Assembly (NCBI GenBank): GCA_963677755.1
Contig: OY782506.1
Span: 992,001-1,056,000 of the forward strand
Direction of reading: 5' to 3'
DNA: 64,000 bases
Source: JAIOSF01 sp963677755
Lineage (GTDB): Bacteria; Campylobacterota; Campylobacteria; Campylobacterales; Arcobacteraceae
The position numbers and the translations under genes are program-made. This document shows, piece by piece, positions 51,442-60,526 of this stretch. The first letter of the stretch is position 1, and every line of letters begins with the position of its first letter. Under the pieces are notes generated by a model that saw nothing but the letters and a program-made list of their open reading frames with translations, searched no databases and was not told the DNA's origin.

Positions 51442-51949
51442 GACCCATCTCCAATATTTTGAGATTTTGCTCTGCTACTTTTGCATTCATTTGAGTAATT
51501 GCTGTTTTTACCTCTTCTATTGAAAATGGAAAGTTTGGAACAGAAGCAAGTGTTAATCCTAACATAAACACATTTAACCCTTGAATTGGAAACTCATTGT
51601 TTTTTGCTTTTGTAAAAGCATCAGCTTTTGCTGTTTTAAATGGTAACTCTGGGAACTTTGGATCATCATTTGAAACTACATACCCATCAGTTTTTAGAAA
51701 ACTAAGATTTCTTAGAGTTTCTCTATACTCTAAACCTATTAATAGATCTGCTTGATTAGTATCAATTACAGGATTTGTAAAATCTCCAATTTTAATATGG
51801 CAAGATACCGCACCACCTCTTTGACTCATTCCATGGTTTTCTGTTCCTAAAAATGGAATATTTCTATTTCCAGCACAAATAGCTAAAACTTTTACCAAAA
51901 ATACAACACCTTGACCACCAAATCCTGCTATTACACTTTGATATTTCAT
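51425..51949 (-). CDS. iorB: Indolepyruvate:ferredoxin oxidoreductase, beta subunit
   Basis: 174 residues. SVIAGFGGQGVVFLVKVLAI is the gamma-type domain signature of 2-oxoacid oxidoreductases. With IorA it decarboxylates arylpyruvates (from Trp, Phe, Tyr transamination) to aryl-acetyl-CoA and reduces ferredoxin. It directly follows iorA with no gap. Confidence 0.92.
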   Translation of the reverse strand: MKYQSVIAGFGGQGVVFLVKVLAICAGNRNIPFLGTENHGMSQRGGAVSCHIKIGDFTNPVIDTNQADLLIGLEYRETLRNLSFLKTDGYVVSNDDPKFPELPFKTAKADAFTKAKNNEFPIQGLNVFMLGLTLASVPNFPFSIEEVKTAITQMNAKVAEQNLKILEMGLDAGK

Positions 51950-53785
51950 CTATTTATCCTTCTTTCTACTTGTATCTTCTATAAAAGCATCTGTTGGACA
52001 TACAACATCTAAACATGCTCCACAACCAGCACATAAAAATGGATCAATCTCTATTTTTCCATCGTCATTATATTCCATTGGAGGACATTTGTACACCGTA
52101 GTACATGCATCACACGCAACACATTTTTCTTCATCAACTGTTGCAAACTCCATTGGGACATAATCAACTGCTCGCTCAGCATCTAAGATACAAAATTCTC
52201 TTGCAACTACAACAACAGGTCCAGTTGCTTTTTCATACACCTCTTTTATCCCTTTGAAAAAATCAATAGTGACATCAAGTTTATTTGTATACATATATTC
52301 ATGACACTCTATCCCACAACCCTCAACTACTTTTTTGATATCTATATCTTTGTGAGACCGTTCAGGTGTAGTTTGTCTTCCTGTCATAGCTGTTGTAGAG
52401 TTATCTAAAATTACTAATATAAATTTATGATTTTGATAGATTGCGTTTATTAGTGGAGGGATTCCACCATGGAAAAATGTACTATCACCAATGGTTGCAA
52501 CTACAGTTTTATCAGGATCAGCAATACTAAAACCACTTGCCATAGAGACACTTGCTCCCATACAAAGGATACTATCAATAGCACCTTGGGCTAGGGCTAA
52601 TGTATAACACCCTATATCAGATGGGTATATAGCTTTTTTCTTTTTAAATACTTTTGTAATAGCATAATATATATCTCTATGTGGACACCCTGGACAAAGT
52701 GCAGGTGGTCTTGGAGCAACTTCTGGAATTTGAAACTCTTCTGGCATTGCTGGAATTGCATAGATATCTTCTCCACTATAGAAACCTATGTTTTGTAGAG
52801 CTGTTAATATTTTCTCTTTGCTCATTTCATCTATTTTGTGAGTTGTATTTGTATTTTTTCCATATAGATTTGGAGCAGCTATTTGCTCCTCAATACAGGG
52901 CATAGTTTCCTCTATTACTAATACTTTTTTATATTTACTTGTATACTCTTTTATTTTTTGATAAGGTAAAGGGTAAGGCATAACAACTTTTACTAAATCT
53001 GCTTCAACTCCCGTATCAACTAAAGTCTCTTTTGCAAAACCATATCCAGTTCCACTTGTAATTATTAATAGATCATCTCTGTTACATTTATCAAACTCTT
53101 TACTTAAAAAAGTTTCCCAGTTAAACTCTTTGAGAGTTTCGATTCTATTAAGTTGTTCTATCCCTTGTGGGTATCTATCTTTTCGTGGGACTGCTCCCCA
53201 TCTTGGAACATCTCTTTTAAATTCACCTTTATTTGGTGTATAGTTTGTTTCATCATCCATCTCTATAATCTCTCTTGCATGACAAACTCTCATAACAGGT
53301 CGAAGCATTACAGGGATTTGAAACTTTTCAGATATCTCAATACCTAATTTTGTGAAATCATAAGCATCTTGTGGAGTTGCTGGGTCTAGTACTGGAATTC
53401 TTGCAAATTTTGCAAATATTCTACTATCCTGTTCTGTTTGAGAAGAGTGAAAACCAGGATCATCAGCAGCAACTAAAAGCATTCCACCTAGGTTTCCAAT
53501 ATATGCAGCACTCATAAGTGCATCAGAAGCAACATTAAGCCCAACTTGTTTCATGGTTGCACAGGTTCTTTTCCCAGCAATTGCCCCTGCATATGCTACT
53601 TCAAATCCAACTTTTTCATTTGTTCCCCATTCGGCATAAGTGTCAAGTCCTAGTTTTGCTTTTATTTTTTGAACAACTGTTAGTATCTCACTTGAAGGGG
53701 TTCCAGGATATCCAGAAACCATATCTACATCTGCATGGATTAGTCCCCAAGCAATTGCATCGTTTCCCATTAATGTTTGTTTCAT
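51950..53785 (-). CDS. iorA: Indolepyruvate:ferredoxin oxidoreductase, alpha subunit
   Basis: 611 residues, as usual for IorA. The alpha domain opens with GNDAIAWGLIHADVDMVSGYPGTPSSE; the TPP site is GDSTFFHGGIPPL...LDNSTTAMTGRQ; the C-terminus carries two ferredoxin motifs (CVACDACTTVYKCP and CAGCGACLDVVCP), each with one or two extra residues between ligands as in other IorA proteins. First gene of the operon reading to 48888 or 48432. The promoter lies in 53786-53967, shared divergently with the symporter unit. Confidence 0.94.
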   Translation of the reverse strand: MKQTLMGNDAIAWGLIHADVDMVSGYPGTPSSEILTVVQKIKAKLGLDTYAEWGTNEKVGFEVAYAGAIAGKRTCATMKQVGLNVASDALMSAAYIGNLGGMLLVAADDPGFHSSQTEQDSRIFAKFARIPVLDPATPQDAYDFTKLGIEISEKFQIPVMLRPVMRVCHAREIIEMDDETNYTPNKGEFKRDVPRWGAVPRKDRYPQGIEQLNRIETLKEFNWETFLSKEFDKCNRDDLLIITSGTGYGFAKETLVDTGVEADLVKVVMPYPLPYQKIKEYTSKYKKVLVIEETMPCIEEQIAAPNLYGKNTNTTHKIDEMSKEKILTALQNIGFYSGEDIYAIPAMPEEFQIPEVAPRPPALCPGCPHRDIYYAITKVFKKKKAIYPSDIGCYTLALAQGAIDSILCMGASVSMASGFSIADPDKTVVATIGDSTFFHGGIPPLINAIYQNHKFILVILDNSTTAMTGRQTTPERSHKDIDIKKVVEGCGIECHEYMYTNKLDVTIDFFKGIKEVYEKATGPVVVVAREFCILDAERAVDYVPMEFATVDEEKCVACDACTTVYKCPPMEYNDDGKIEIDPFLCAGCGACLDVVCPTDAFIEDTSRKKDK

Positions 53786-53967
53786 AGTTCATCTTTCCTA
53801 ATAATTTAAAAATTCATCTCATTATACTTTATTTATTCTTTGAGTTTTACAATAATTGTGTAATTTTATAAAATATTTGGAATTTGTTACAATTATAATA
53901 TTCTTTCAAAATGCTTTAATAAATATTATAATAAACTATTCTTATATTATATTCAAAAGGAAAAACT

Positions 53968-54138
53968 GTGGAATATTTCGATTTTGGGGTAAATCTAGCA
54001 TTTTGGCTTACTATTATTAGTACTTTTCTTTGTATCTATTATGGTGCTGTAAACTGGAATAAAGATGGTGAAGAGAGTGTGAATAAAAAAGCTAAAACAT
54101 GGGCTAAATCTGAAGATAAAATAGAGGAGAAATTGTAA
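53968..54138 (+). CDS. Small membrane protein, probable partner of the SSS symporter
   Basis: 56 residues beginning GTG 53968, with an AAAGGA site 6 nt before. One membrane segment (LAFWLTIISTFLCIYYGAVNW) is followed by a charged tail (KDGEESVNKKAKTWAKSEDK). Its stop overlaps the symporter start as TAATG (54136-54140). Small proteins of this kind in front of sodium:solute symporters are known as small accessory subunits; the identification rests on position and build. Confidence 0.75.
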   Translation: MEYFDFGVNLAFWLTIISTFLCIYYGAVNWNKDGEESVNKKAKTWAKSEDKIEEKL

Positions 54139-55775
54139 TGGGTGTATTTGAAAATATAATTATTATTCTCTATTTAGCAGTTGTTGGGTATTTAGGATTT
54201 TTAGGATATAAACAAACAAAATCAACAGAAGATTATCTTATCGCTGGAAGAGATACACATCCGTTTATAATGGCACTAAGTTATGGTGCTACTTTTATAT
54301 CAACTGCTGCAATTGTCGGTTTTGGTGGTGTTGCAGCTTGGTTGGGTCAATCTTTGTTATGGTTAACTTTTTTCAATATCTTTATCGGTATTTTTGTGGC
54401 GTTTGTATTTTTAGGAAACCCAACAAGAAAAATGGGATATAGACTAAATGCTCATACATTTCCTGAATTTTTAGGGAAAAGATTTGATTCTAAGTTTATT
54501 CAAGTTTTTGGGGCAATTATTATTTTGCTTTTTATGCCTTTATATGCAACGGCTGTTTTAATAGGTGGAACACATTTTATCTCATTGTATTTTCAAGTTG
54601 ATTATAATGTTGCTTTATTTGTATTCTCTATTATTATCACAGCATATGTAATTGCAGGTGGTTTAAAAGGGGTTATGTTAACAGATGCTTTGCAAGGTAC
54701 TATTATGTTTGTAGCTATGGCTATATTGTTAGTATTTACTTTTGATGCTCTTGGTGGAGTTGATCAAGCCTATACAAAACTCCAACTTGTATGGGCACAA
54801 ACTGTTGCTCCGTTAGCTGATGTAGGGTTAAAAGAGTTACAGCCAGGTGGTGCTGATTTTATGATGAAGCTTTCTATGCTTTGGGGCTTTGAGGGGTGGA
54901 GTTCTATGCCTCAGTTTTTCTCACAAGGTTGGTTATTTGTAATTACAACTATCACCTTAGGTGTGGGAATAGGAGTGTTGGCACAACCACAACTTGTAGT
55001 AAGATTTATGACAGTAAAAAGTAAAAAAGAGTTAAATCGTGCTGTTTTAATTGGTGGTATTTTTATCATCTCTATGACAGGATTTATTTTTATTGTTGGG
55101 GCTTTAACAAATGCGTGGTATTTTGAGTTTAATGAGGGAAAAAATGCTCTTCAAAGTGCAGGAAGTATTGGAAAAGTTATACCACACTTTATCAATGATG
55201 CTATGCCTAAATGGTTTTCGTTTATTTTCCTTTTTGCTTTAATTAGTGCTGCTATGAGTACTTTATCTTCTCAATTTCATACTATGGGAACAGCAGTTGG
55301 GAGAGATTTAGTTGAACAGGTAAGTAAAAAAAGTATGAACTCAACGATGGTTACAAGAGTTGGAATTGTGGTGATGATATCTTTTGCTGTTGCTTTAGCG
55401 TATGCTTTTGACCAACAACCTGCAATTATAGCACGAAGTACAGCTATCTTTTTTGCTCTATGTGCTTCTATATTTTTACCTGCATTTGTAGGTGGATTGT
55501 TTTGGAAAAGGATGACAAAACAAGGAGCTATTGCTTCTATGTTGGTTGGACTTGTTGTTTCCTCTTTTTGGTTGATGTTTGTACATTTTAAAGAGGCAAA
55601 AGAGCTAGGGATTTGCCAAGCTTTATTTGGTACAAATTCACTTCTAAGTGGAAAAATAATATTTGTTGATGCTTTAATAATTGCATTGCCACTTTCAATT
55701 ATTGTAGCGATTGTAGTTTCATTAGTAACAAAACCGATGGGTGAAAAACACATAACTAAATGTTTTCATGATTAA
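54138..55775 (+). CDS. Sodium:solute symporter (SSS/SLC5 family)
   Basis: 545 residues with about 13 membrane segments. The N-terminal TKSTEDYLIAGRDTHPFIMALSYGATFISTAAIVGFGG and the GGLKGVMLTDALQGTIMFVAM block are family hallmarks. This branch includes acetate (ActP), pantothenate and proline carriers; the substrate is not decided by sequence. Translation is coupled to the small partner upstream, and a sensor kinase plus regulator follow at 6 nt, as found for symporters that double as signal inputs. Confidence 0.9.
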   Translation: MGVFENIIIILYLAVVGYLGFLGYKQTKSTEDYLIAGRDTHPFIMALSYGATFISTAAIVGFGGVAAWLGQSLLWLTFFNIFIGIFVAFVFLGNPTRKMGYRLNAHTFPEFLGKRFDSKFIQVFGAIIILLFMPLYATAVLIGGTHFISLYFQVDYNVALFVFSIIITAYVIAGGLKGVMLTDALQGTIMFVAMAILLVFTFDALGGVDQAYTKLQLVWAQTVAPLADVGLKELQPGGADFMMKLSMLWGFEGWSSMPQFFSQGWLFVITTITLGVGIGVLAQPQLVVRFMTVKSKKELNRAVLIGGIFIISMTGFIFIVGALTNAWYFEFNEGKNALQSAGSIGKVIPHFINDAMPKWFSFIFLFALISAAMSTLSSQFHTMGTAVGRDLVEQVSKKSMNSTMVTRVGIVVMISFAVALAYAFDQQPAIIARSTAIFFALCASIFLPAFVGGLFWKRMTKQGAIASMLVGLVVSSFWLMFVHFKEAKELGICQALFGTNSLLSGKIIFVDALIIALPLSIIVAIVVSLVTKPMGEKHITKCFHD

Positions 55776-55781
55776 AAAACA

Positions 55782-57209
55782 ATGGATAATAAACTAGAGA
55801 TATTAAGTAATATACCAAATACTGTTATTTTAGAGATAAAAAGTGGTGAAGTAAGAGATTGTTATGGTGATAAAAAAGATTTATCATCTTTAAAAAACAG
55901 AAAACTTGAAGATATATTTGTAGAGGATATATATGAAAGGTTAAAAAAACTTTTAGAAAATAAATGTAAAACAATTGTAATATGGTGGGATAACAAAGAG
56001 TATGATGTGACTCTTAAAGAGAATATACTTTATTTTCATGATATTACAAAATATAGTAGTGTAGAGTTACAGTTGCAACAAAGTTTATATGATCTTAGCT
56101 CAAAAAAAGAGGAACTTCAAGCTGTATTTGACCTAGCAGCAAATGGAATCTCTATCTTAGATAGAGATGGTATGTTTTTATATGCAAATAAGTTTTTTCA
56201 AAATATGATGGAATATACTATGGAAGAGCTTTTAAGTGAATCTTGCATCTCTCTTTCTTCCCCTGAATATGCAAATCCATCAAAAACAGCAGTTCAAAAA
56301 GCTATACAATATGGAAGTATAGAAAAGTTTAAAAAAGTGTGTATCACAAAATCTGGAATACATCTTAATGCTAGTATGTCTTTGTCTTATTTAGAAAGTA
56401 GAGATGAGATACTGATGATAACATCTGATATAACTGAAGATATGCAATATCAAGATAAACTAAAAAAACAAGTTGAACTTGAAGTTGCAAAAAGAACAGA
56501 ACAGCATGAGATAATGTGCCACCAATCAAGACTTGCAGCAATGGGTGAGATGATAAATTCGATAGCCCATCAATGGCGACAGCCTCTAAATAGTCTGGGA
56601 ATTATTATACAAGGGCTACGACATATCTCTACCCAAAAAAATATTGATATAAAACTTCTTAAAGAGATAGAAGTTGAGATAATGGAAAAGATAAACTATA
56701 TGTCACATACAATTGATGATTTTAGTATGTTTTTTCAAATCTCTAAAACTAAAGAGGTTTTTAATGTATTAAAAAGTATCAAAGATGCAGTAAGACTAAT
56801 TGATATTCAATTAAAAAACAATAAAATAAGTTTCATTACCACTGTAGATGAAGAGTTAAATTTAAACGTATTAGGTTTTGCAAATGAGTTTCGACAGGTG
56901 ATATTAAATATGATACATAATGCAATGATGGCTATAATATCAAATAATATAAAAAATGGAAAAATTGATGTTATCATTAAAAAAAATAGAAAAAACTTAC
57001 AAATAGAAATTGTTGATAATGGTGGTGGCATTTCAAAAGAAAATATGCCAAAGATTTTTAACCCATACTTTACCACAAAAGATAAAGGGAGTGGAATAGG
57101 GCTTTATATGTCAAAAGTGATTATAGAAAATCATATGGATGGATTATTAGCAGTAAAAAATAAAAAAGATGGTGCACAGTTTACGATAATGTTATCACAA
57201 GGAAAATAG
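55782..57209 (+). CDS. Cytoplasmic PAS sensor histidine kinase
   Basis: 475 residues, no membrane segment. A PAS domain is at about 110-225 (QAVFDLAANGISILDRDGMFLYANKFF), then a helix and the H-box MGEMINSIAHQWRQPLNSLGI, N-box NMIHNAMMAI, and GGGI/GIGLYMSKVI ATP-binding motifs. The absence of a sensor in the membrane and coupling to the symporter suggest sensing of the transported substrate or of symporter activity, which is inference. It abuts the response regulator with no gap. Confidence 0.92.
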   Translation: MDNKLEILSNIPNTVILEIKSGEVRDCYGDKKDLSSLKNRKLEDIFVEDIYERLKKLLENKCKTIVIWWDNKEYDVTLKENILYFHDITKYSSVELQLQQSLYDLSSKKEELQAVFDLAANGISILDRDGMFLYANKFFQNMMEYTMEELLSESCISLSSPEYANPSKTAVQKAIQYGSIEKFKKVCITKSGIHLNASMSLSYLESRDEILMITSDITEDMQYQDKLKKQVELEVAKRTEQHEIMCHQSRLAAMGEMINSIAHQWRQPLNSLGIIIQGLRHISTQKNIDIKLLKEIEVEIMEKINYMSHTIDDFSMFFQISKTKEVFNVLKSIKDAVRLIDIQLKNNKISFITTVDEELNLNVLGFANEFRQVILNMIHNAMMAIISNNIKNGKIDVIIKKNRKNLQIEIVDNGGGISKENMPKIFNPYFTTKDKGSGIGLYMSKVIIENHMDGLLAVKNKKDGAQFTIMLSQGK

Positions 57210-57899
57210 ATGGAAATAATAAATTCAAAATTACAGTCACTCACTTTACTAATAGCAGAAGATGATGAGAGTACTTTAAAATGGTTAATTAGAGTTTTAT
57301 CAATCTATTTTAAAGAGGTAAGAGGAGCAAAAGATGCTATGGAAGCTTTAGAATTTTTTAATGAAAAACCATCTGATGTGATTATCTCTGATATTCAAAT
57401 GCCACAAGTAGATGGTTTGCATCTTTTACAAAAAATAGCAACAATATCTCCCGAAACAATACGAGTAGTTATGACAGCTTTTAATACTCCTGAATATATA
57501 AATAGAGCCGTAGAGTCAGAAGTGCATTTTTATTTAAAAAAACCTATAGATATAGATGAATTTTTAGTAGCAATTGCTTCAAATGTGGCAAAACAAGATA
57601 AAAAAAGTGAAGATACTTTGATATCTTTAGGGAAAAATTATCACTATAATTCTTTGCAAAAAGTGGTTAAAAAAGAAAACAAGAGCATAAAACTTACAAA
57701 AAAAGAGGTACTATTTCTTGAACTACTACTTGAAAATAAAAAATCAATAGTAAGTATAGAACAGATTGAAAATAGTATTTGGGATGAACCGGTAACAGCT
57801 GATGCTATAAGAATGGTAGTAGTAGGAATTCGCAAAAAGCTCTATGCTAATGTTATTGAAAATATAAAAGGGCTTGGGTACAAACTTAATAACAATTAA
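57210..57899 (+). CDS. OmpR-family response regulator
   Basis: 229 residues. Receiver with AEDDE, phospho-acceptor Asp in VIISDIQMPQVDG and the lysine in YLKKPID; winged helix with KLTKKEVLFLELLLENK and ITADAIRMVVVGIRKKLY-like recognition part. Directly follows its kinase. Likely controls the symporter operon and perhaps the neighbours. Confidence 0.92.
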   Translation: MEIINSKLQSLTLLIAEDDESTLKWLIRVLSIYFKEVRGAKDAMEALEFFNEKPSDVIISDIQMPQVDGLHLLQKIATISPETIRVVMTAFNTPEYINRAVESEVHFYLKKPIDIDEFLVAIASNVAKQDKKSEDTLISLGKNYHYNSLQKVVKKENKSIKLTKKEVLFLELLLENKKSIVSIEQIENSIWDEPVTADAIRMVVVGIRKKLYANVIENIKGLGYKLNNN

Positions 57900-57943
57900 A
57901 ATCTTATACAAACCTTATTAATCTCTTACAGTAATCTTTTTAA

Positions 57944-57972
57944 TTTTAGTTACGATTGTTATGTAACTAAAA
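57944..57972. promoter_or_regulatory. Perfect 10-bp inverted repeat before the SQR gene
   Basis: TTTTAGTTAC (57944-57953) and GTAACTAAAA (57963-57972) with a 9-nt spacer. The right arm touches the AAGGAG ribosome site of the gene at 57986. It could be an operator for a dimeric regulator or an mRNA hairpin that limits ribosome access. Confidence 0.65.
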
Positions 57973-57985
57973 AAGGAGATACAAT

Positions 57986-59176
57986 ATGAAGAAAAAAATT
58001 CTTATCGTTGGCGGTGGTACTGGTGGTACCATGACCGCAAATAATCTTACAAAAAAATTGATGCCAGAGATTGATAGAGGTGAAGTAGAGATAACAATGA
58101 TTTCTAATTCGGAATACCATTATTATAGACCGGGTGCTATGTATGTCGCTTTTCATAAAGCAGAAGGTCATGAATTTGTACGAAAACAGCGTTCATTACT
58201 TATGTCAGAGATAAATTTTGATGTGGAAGAAGCTGTTGAAATCAATACAAATAATAATTATGTAAAAACAAAAAGTGGTAAAAAATATGATTATGATTTC
58301 TTAGTATTAGCTACTGGTTGTGAAGCAGCACCAGAAAGAATTCCTGGACTAAAAGAGGGTGGTGATTGGTTTTATACTTATGAAGGTGCAAGAAAACTTG
58401 CCGAAAAGTTTCAAAATATAAAAAGTGGAAAAGTATTAGTTACTGTTAATTTCCCAAAAACACCAAATATCCCACATCAATGTGGTATTGCACCAGTAGA
58501 AACAACAATTATGTTACATGATTATTTAACTGAAAAGGGTGTGAGAGATAATGTTGAGATAATCTATACATATCCAACTGAAGCACAAACTGTGAAAAAT
58601 GGATTATTTTTACAAGAGCCAACTTCAAAAGTTTTACCTGCAATTTTTGATGGAGTAGATATTAAACATAAAACAGGATTTACCCTAAATAAAGTGGATT
58701 CAAAGAAGAAAATTGCGTACTCAGAAGAGGGAGAAGAGATTGAGTTTGATATTTTGATGTCAACACCTCCATTTATTGCTACAAAACTTATAAGAGAATC
58801 AGGAATTTCACAGGCATTAGATGATGAAGGCTGGCTTCCAACTGATAGAAAAACTCTTAAAGTAAAAGGGTTAAACAATGTTTATACTTTAGGTGATACA
58901 GTTGATCTTCCTGTATCAAAAGCTGGTGGTACTATCCATAACCAAACAGATGTTGTAGCAGACAATATCGCATCAGAACTAAGATATGGTTATCCAACAG
59001 AGAGTTATGATGGGTTAGTAATTGCTATTGCTCAAATGGGACTTTCTTGTGGTATGCCACTTTGGTATGATTATGAAGAAGATGTTCAACCAACACCTTG
59101 TAGTAAATTGGGTAGTTTTGTGAGAAAAGGTTTTAATAAAGGTATCTATTGGGCAGCAGCTCGTGGTATGGTATAG
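57986..59176 (+). CDS. sqr: Sulfide:quinone oxidoreductase-type flavoprotein
   Basis: 396 residues. FAD-binding KILIVGGGTGGTMTANNL at the start, LVLATGCEAAPERIPGL in the second dinucleotide segment, PHQCGIAPVET with the SQR-type cysteine (C-G-x-A-P-x-E) and GDTVDLPVSKAGGTIHNQ near the C-terminus; other cysteines lie in ATGCE and LSCGMP. It should oxidise sulfide to polysulfide or sulfur and reduce quinone at the membrane. A related flavocytochrome or NADH dehydrogenase is less likely given the CGxAPxE motif. DUF1641, often paired with SQR, follows at 9 nt. Confidence 0.88.
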   Translation: MKKKILIVGGGTGGTMTANNLTKKLMPEIDRGEVEITMISNSEYHYYRPGAMYVAFHKAEGHEFVRKQRSLLMSEINFDVEEAVEINTNNNYVKTKSGKKYDYDFLVLATGCEAAPERIPGLKEGGDWFYTYEGARKLAEKFQNIKSGKVLVTVNFPKTPNIPHQCGIAPVETTIMLHDYLTEKGVRDNVEIIYTYPTEAQTVKNGLFLQEPTSKVLPAIFDGVDIKHKTGFTLNKVDSKKKIAYSEEGEEIEFDILMSTPPFIATKLIRESGISQALDDEGWLPTDRKTLKVKGLNNVYTLGDTVDLPVSKAGGTIHNQTDVVADNIASELRYGYPTESYDGLVIAIAQMGLSCGMPLWYDYEEDVQPTPCSKLGSFVRKGFNKGIYWAAARGMV

Positions 59177-59185
59177 GAGAAAATT

Positions 59186-59539
59186 ATGAGTGAAAAAGTA
59201 GAAGTTGTAAAAACAAAAGAGATGCAAGAGTTAGAGGCAAAAATGACTATGTTGGTTCAAACAGGACGAATAGATAATTTAATTGACCTCATGGCAGTTG
59301 TATCTGATAATATAGAGATGACAACACAACCTATGGTTGAAAAAATGATAAGTACAATTGATAATATGGCAACAGCTGGATTTGTCACAGAAAATGCAGT
59401 ACGATATGCACAAAGAGAAACTGCAAAAAATGAAACTCCTTCACTATTTGGGATGTTAAAACTACTAAAAGATGAAGATACAAGAAAAGGGCTTGCTTTT
59501 GTTCTTAACCTTACAAAAGGTATTGGTAAGCAATTATAA
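59186..59539 (+). CDS. DUF1641 protein associated with SQR
   Basis: 117 residues, helical. VSDNIEMTTQPMVEKMISTIDNMATAGF and MLKLLKDEDTRKGLAFVLNLTKGIG are the DUF1641 features. Such proteins are regularly encoded next to SQR or formate-dehydrogenase-like genes and may help membrane association; the role is not established. Same operon as sqr. Confidence 0.85.
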   Translation: MSEKVEVVKTKEMQELEAKMTMLVQTGRIDNLIDLMAVVSDNIEMTTQPMVEKMISTIDNMATAGFVTENAVRYAQRETAKNETPSLFGMLKLLKDEDTRKGLAFVLNLTKGIGKQL

Positions 59540-59559
59540 TATAATTAGTGTAATCTTTT

Positions 59560-59598
59560 GTTAATAAATTATAGGTATTATATCAACTATTTATTAAC
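59560..59598. promoter_or_regulatory. Perfect 10-bp inverted repeat before doxX
   Basis: GTTAATAAAT (59560-59569) and ATTTATTAAC (59589-59598) separated by 19 nt, just upstream of the doxX ribosome site. The arms are very AT-rich, so chance is possible; an operator is a hypothesis. Confidence 0.4.
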
Positions 59599-59613
59599 TT
59601 AAGGGAGTACAAA

Positions 59614-60045
59614 ATGTGTAGTATAGAAAATAAGCTTGGTAATTGTTTAAATGAGGATATTGGGAAACTTATCTTGCGATTAACAGTTGCTTGTTTAATG
59701 TTATTTCATGGTGTTCATAAAGCTTTTAACGGGATTGATGGTATTAAATTTTTAGTTGATAGAGGTGGTTTACCTGAATTTATAGCTTATGGTGTTTATT
59801 TTGGAGAGATTGTAGTTCCTATTTTGCTTATTGTGGGTTTATTTACAAGAATTAGTGCTTTAGTTTTTGTAATAAATATGGTAGCTGCAATCCTTTTAGC
59901 TCACGGTTCTGATCTTTTCTCTTTAGGAAAAACAGGTGGATTAGTTATTGAATTAGCTTTATTTTATCTTTTAGCTGCCTTAGCTATTATGTTTATAGGT
60001 GCTGGAAAGTATAGTTTAGATGCTAAGAAAACTATAGATTCTTAA
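59614..60045 (+). CDS. DoxX-family membrane protein
   Basis: 143 residues with four membrane segments. The text LILRLTVACLMLFHGVHKAFNGIDGI is typical of DoxX/DoxD proteins. Relatives in archaea are subunits of thiosulfate:quinone oxidoreductase and in bacteria occur in redox or thiol-stress complexes. Proximity to sqr suggests a part in sulfur oxidation, which is inference. An inverted repeat precedes it. Confidence 0.85.
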   Translation: MCSIENKLGNCLNEDIGKLILRLTVACLMLFHGVHKAFNGIDGIKFLVDRGGLPEFIAYGVYFGEIVVPILLIVGLFTRISALVFVINMVAAILLAHGSDLFSLGKTGGLVIELALFYLLAALAIMFIGAGKYSLDAKKTIDS

Positions 60046-60061
60046 ACTATAAGGATTATCT

Positions 60062-60526
60062 TTGAATAAATTATTGAAAAAAATATTTTTACTTTTTTTT
60101 ATATCTACTATCTCTTTAAATGGTGAAACAATGTTTTTATTAACAAAAGTACCGAAATTGTATTTGTTAGTTGAAAATTATAGCCAAAAGGTTCCTATGG
60201 AATTAAAAGAAGAGATTCTACGTGAGATGAGAACAACAACAGAACAATTACAGATAGATACTTCTGGATATTCACATAGAGCTTTAGGCTTTTTAATCTA
60301 TGATACTGCTATTGATGATATGATGATTTTAAACATAGATTTAATACTAGGTGAAGAGGTAAAAAGAATTGATGATGGTGAAGAGGTGTATGCACTTACT
60401 TATGAAAAAAGAAAACAATTTTCAATAAATAAAAAAACAGATGAGGATATAGAGGAGCAACTTTTAGATGATGTTTTTCTTTTATTAAATGAGTTTTCAG
60501 AACAGTACAAGGAAGATAATATATGA
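60062..60526 (+). CDS. Exported hypothetical protein
   Basis: 154 residues from TTG 60062, placed after AAGGATT. A signal peptide (about 1-22, LLKKIFLLFFISTISLNG) is followed by a soluble acidic protein with no motif I recognise. The repeated words KVPMELKEEILREMRTTTEQLQ and DTSGYSHRALGFLIYDT suggest a helical then mixed fold. It overlaps the thioredoxin-like gene by 4 nt, so both probably act in the periplasm together. Confidence 0.65.
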   Translation: MNKLLKKIFLLFFISTISLNGETMFLLTKVPKLYLLVENYSQKVPMELKEEILREMRTTTEQLQIDTSGYSHRALGFLIYDTAIDDMMILNIDLILGEEVKRIDDGEEVYALTYEKRKQFSINKKTDEDIEEQLLDDVFLLLNEFSEQYKEDNI

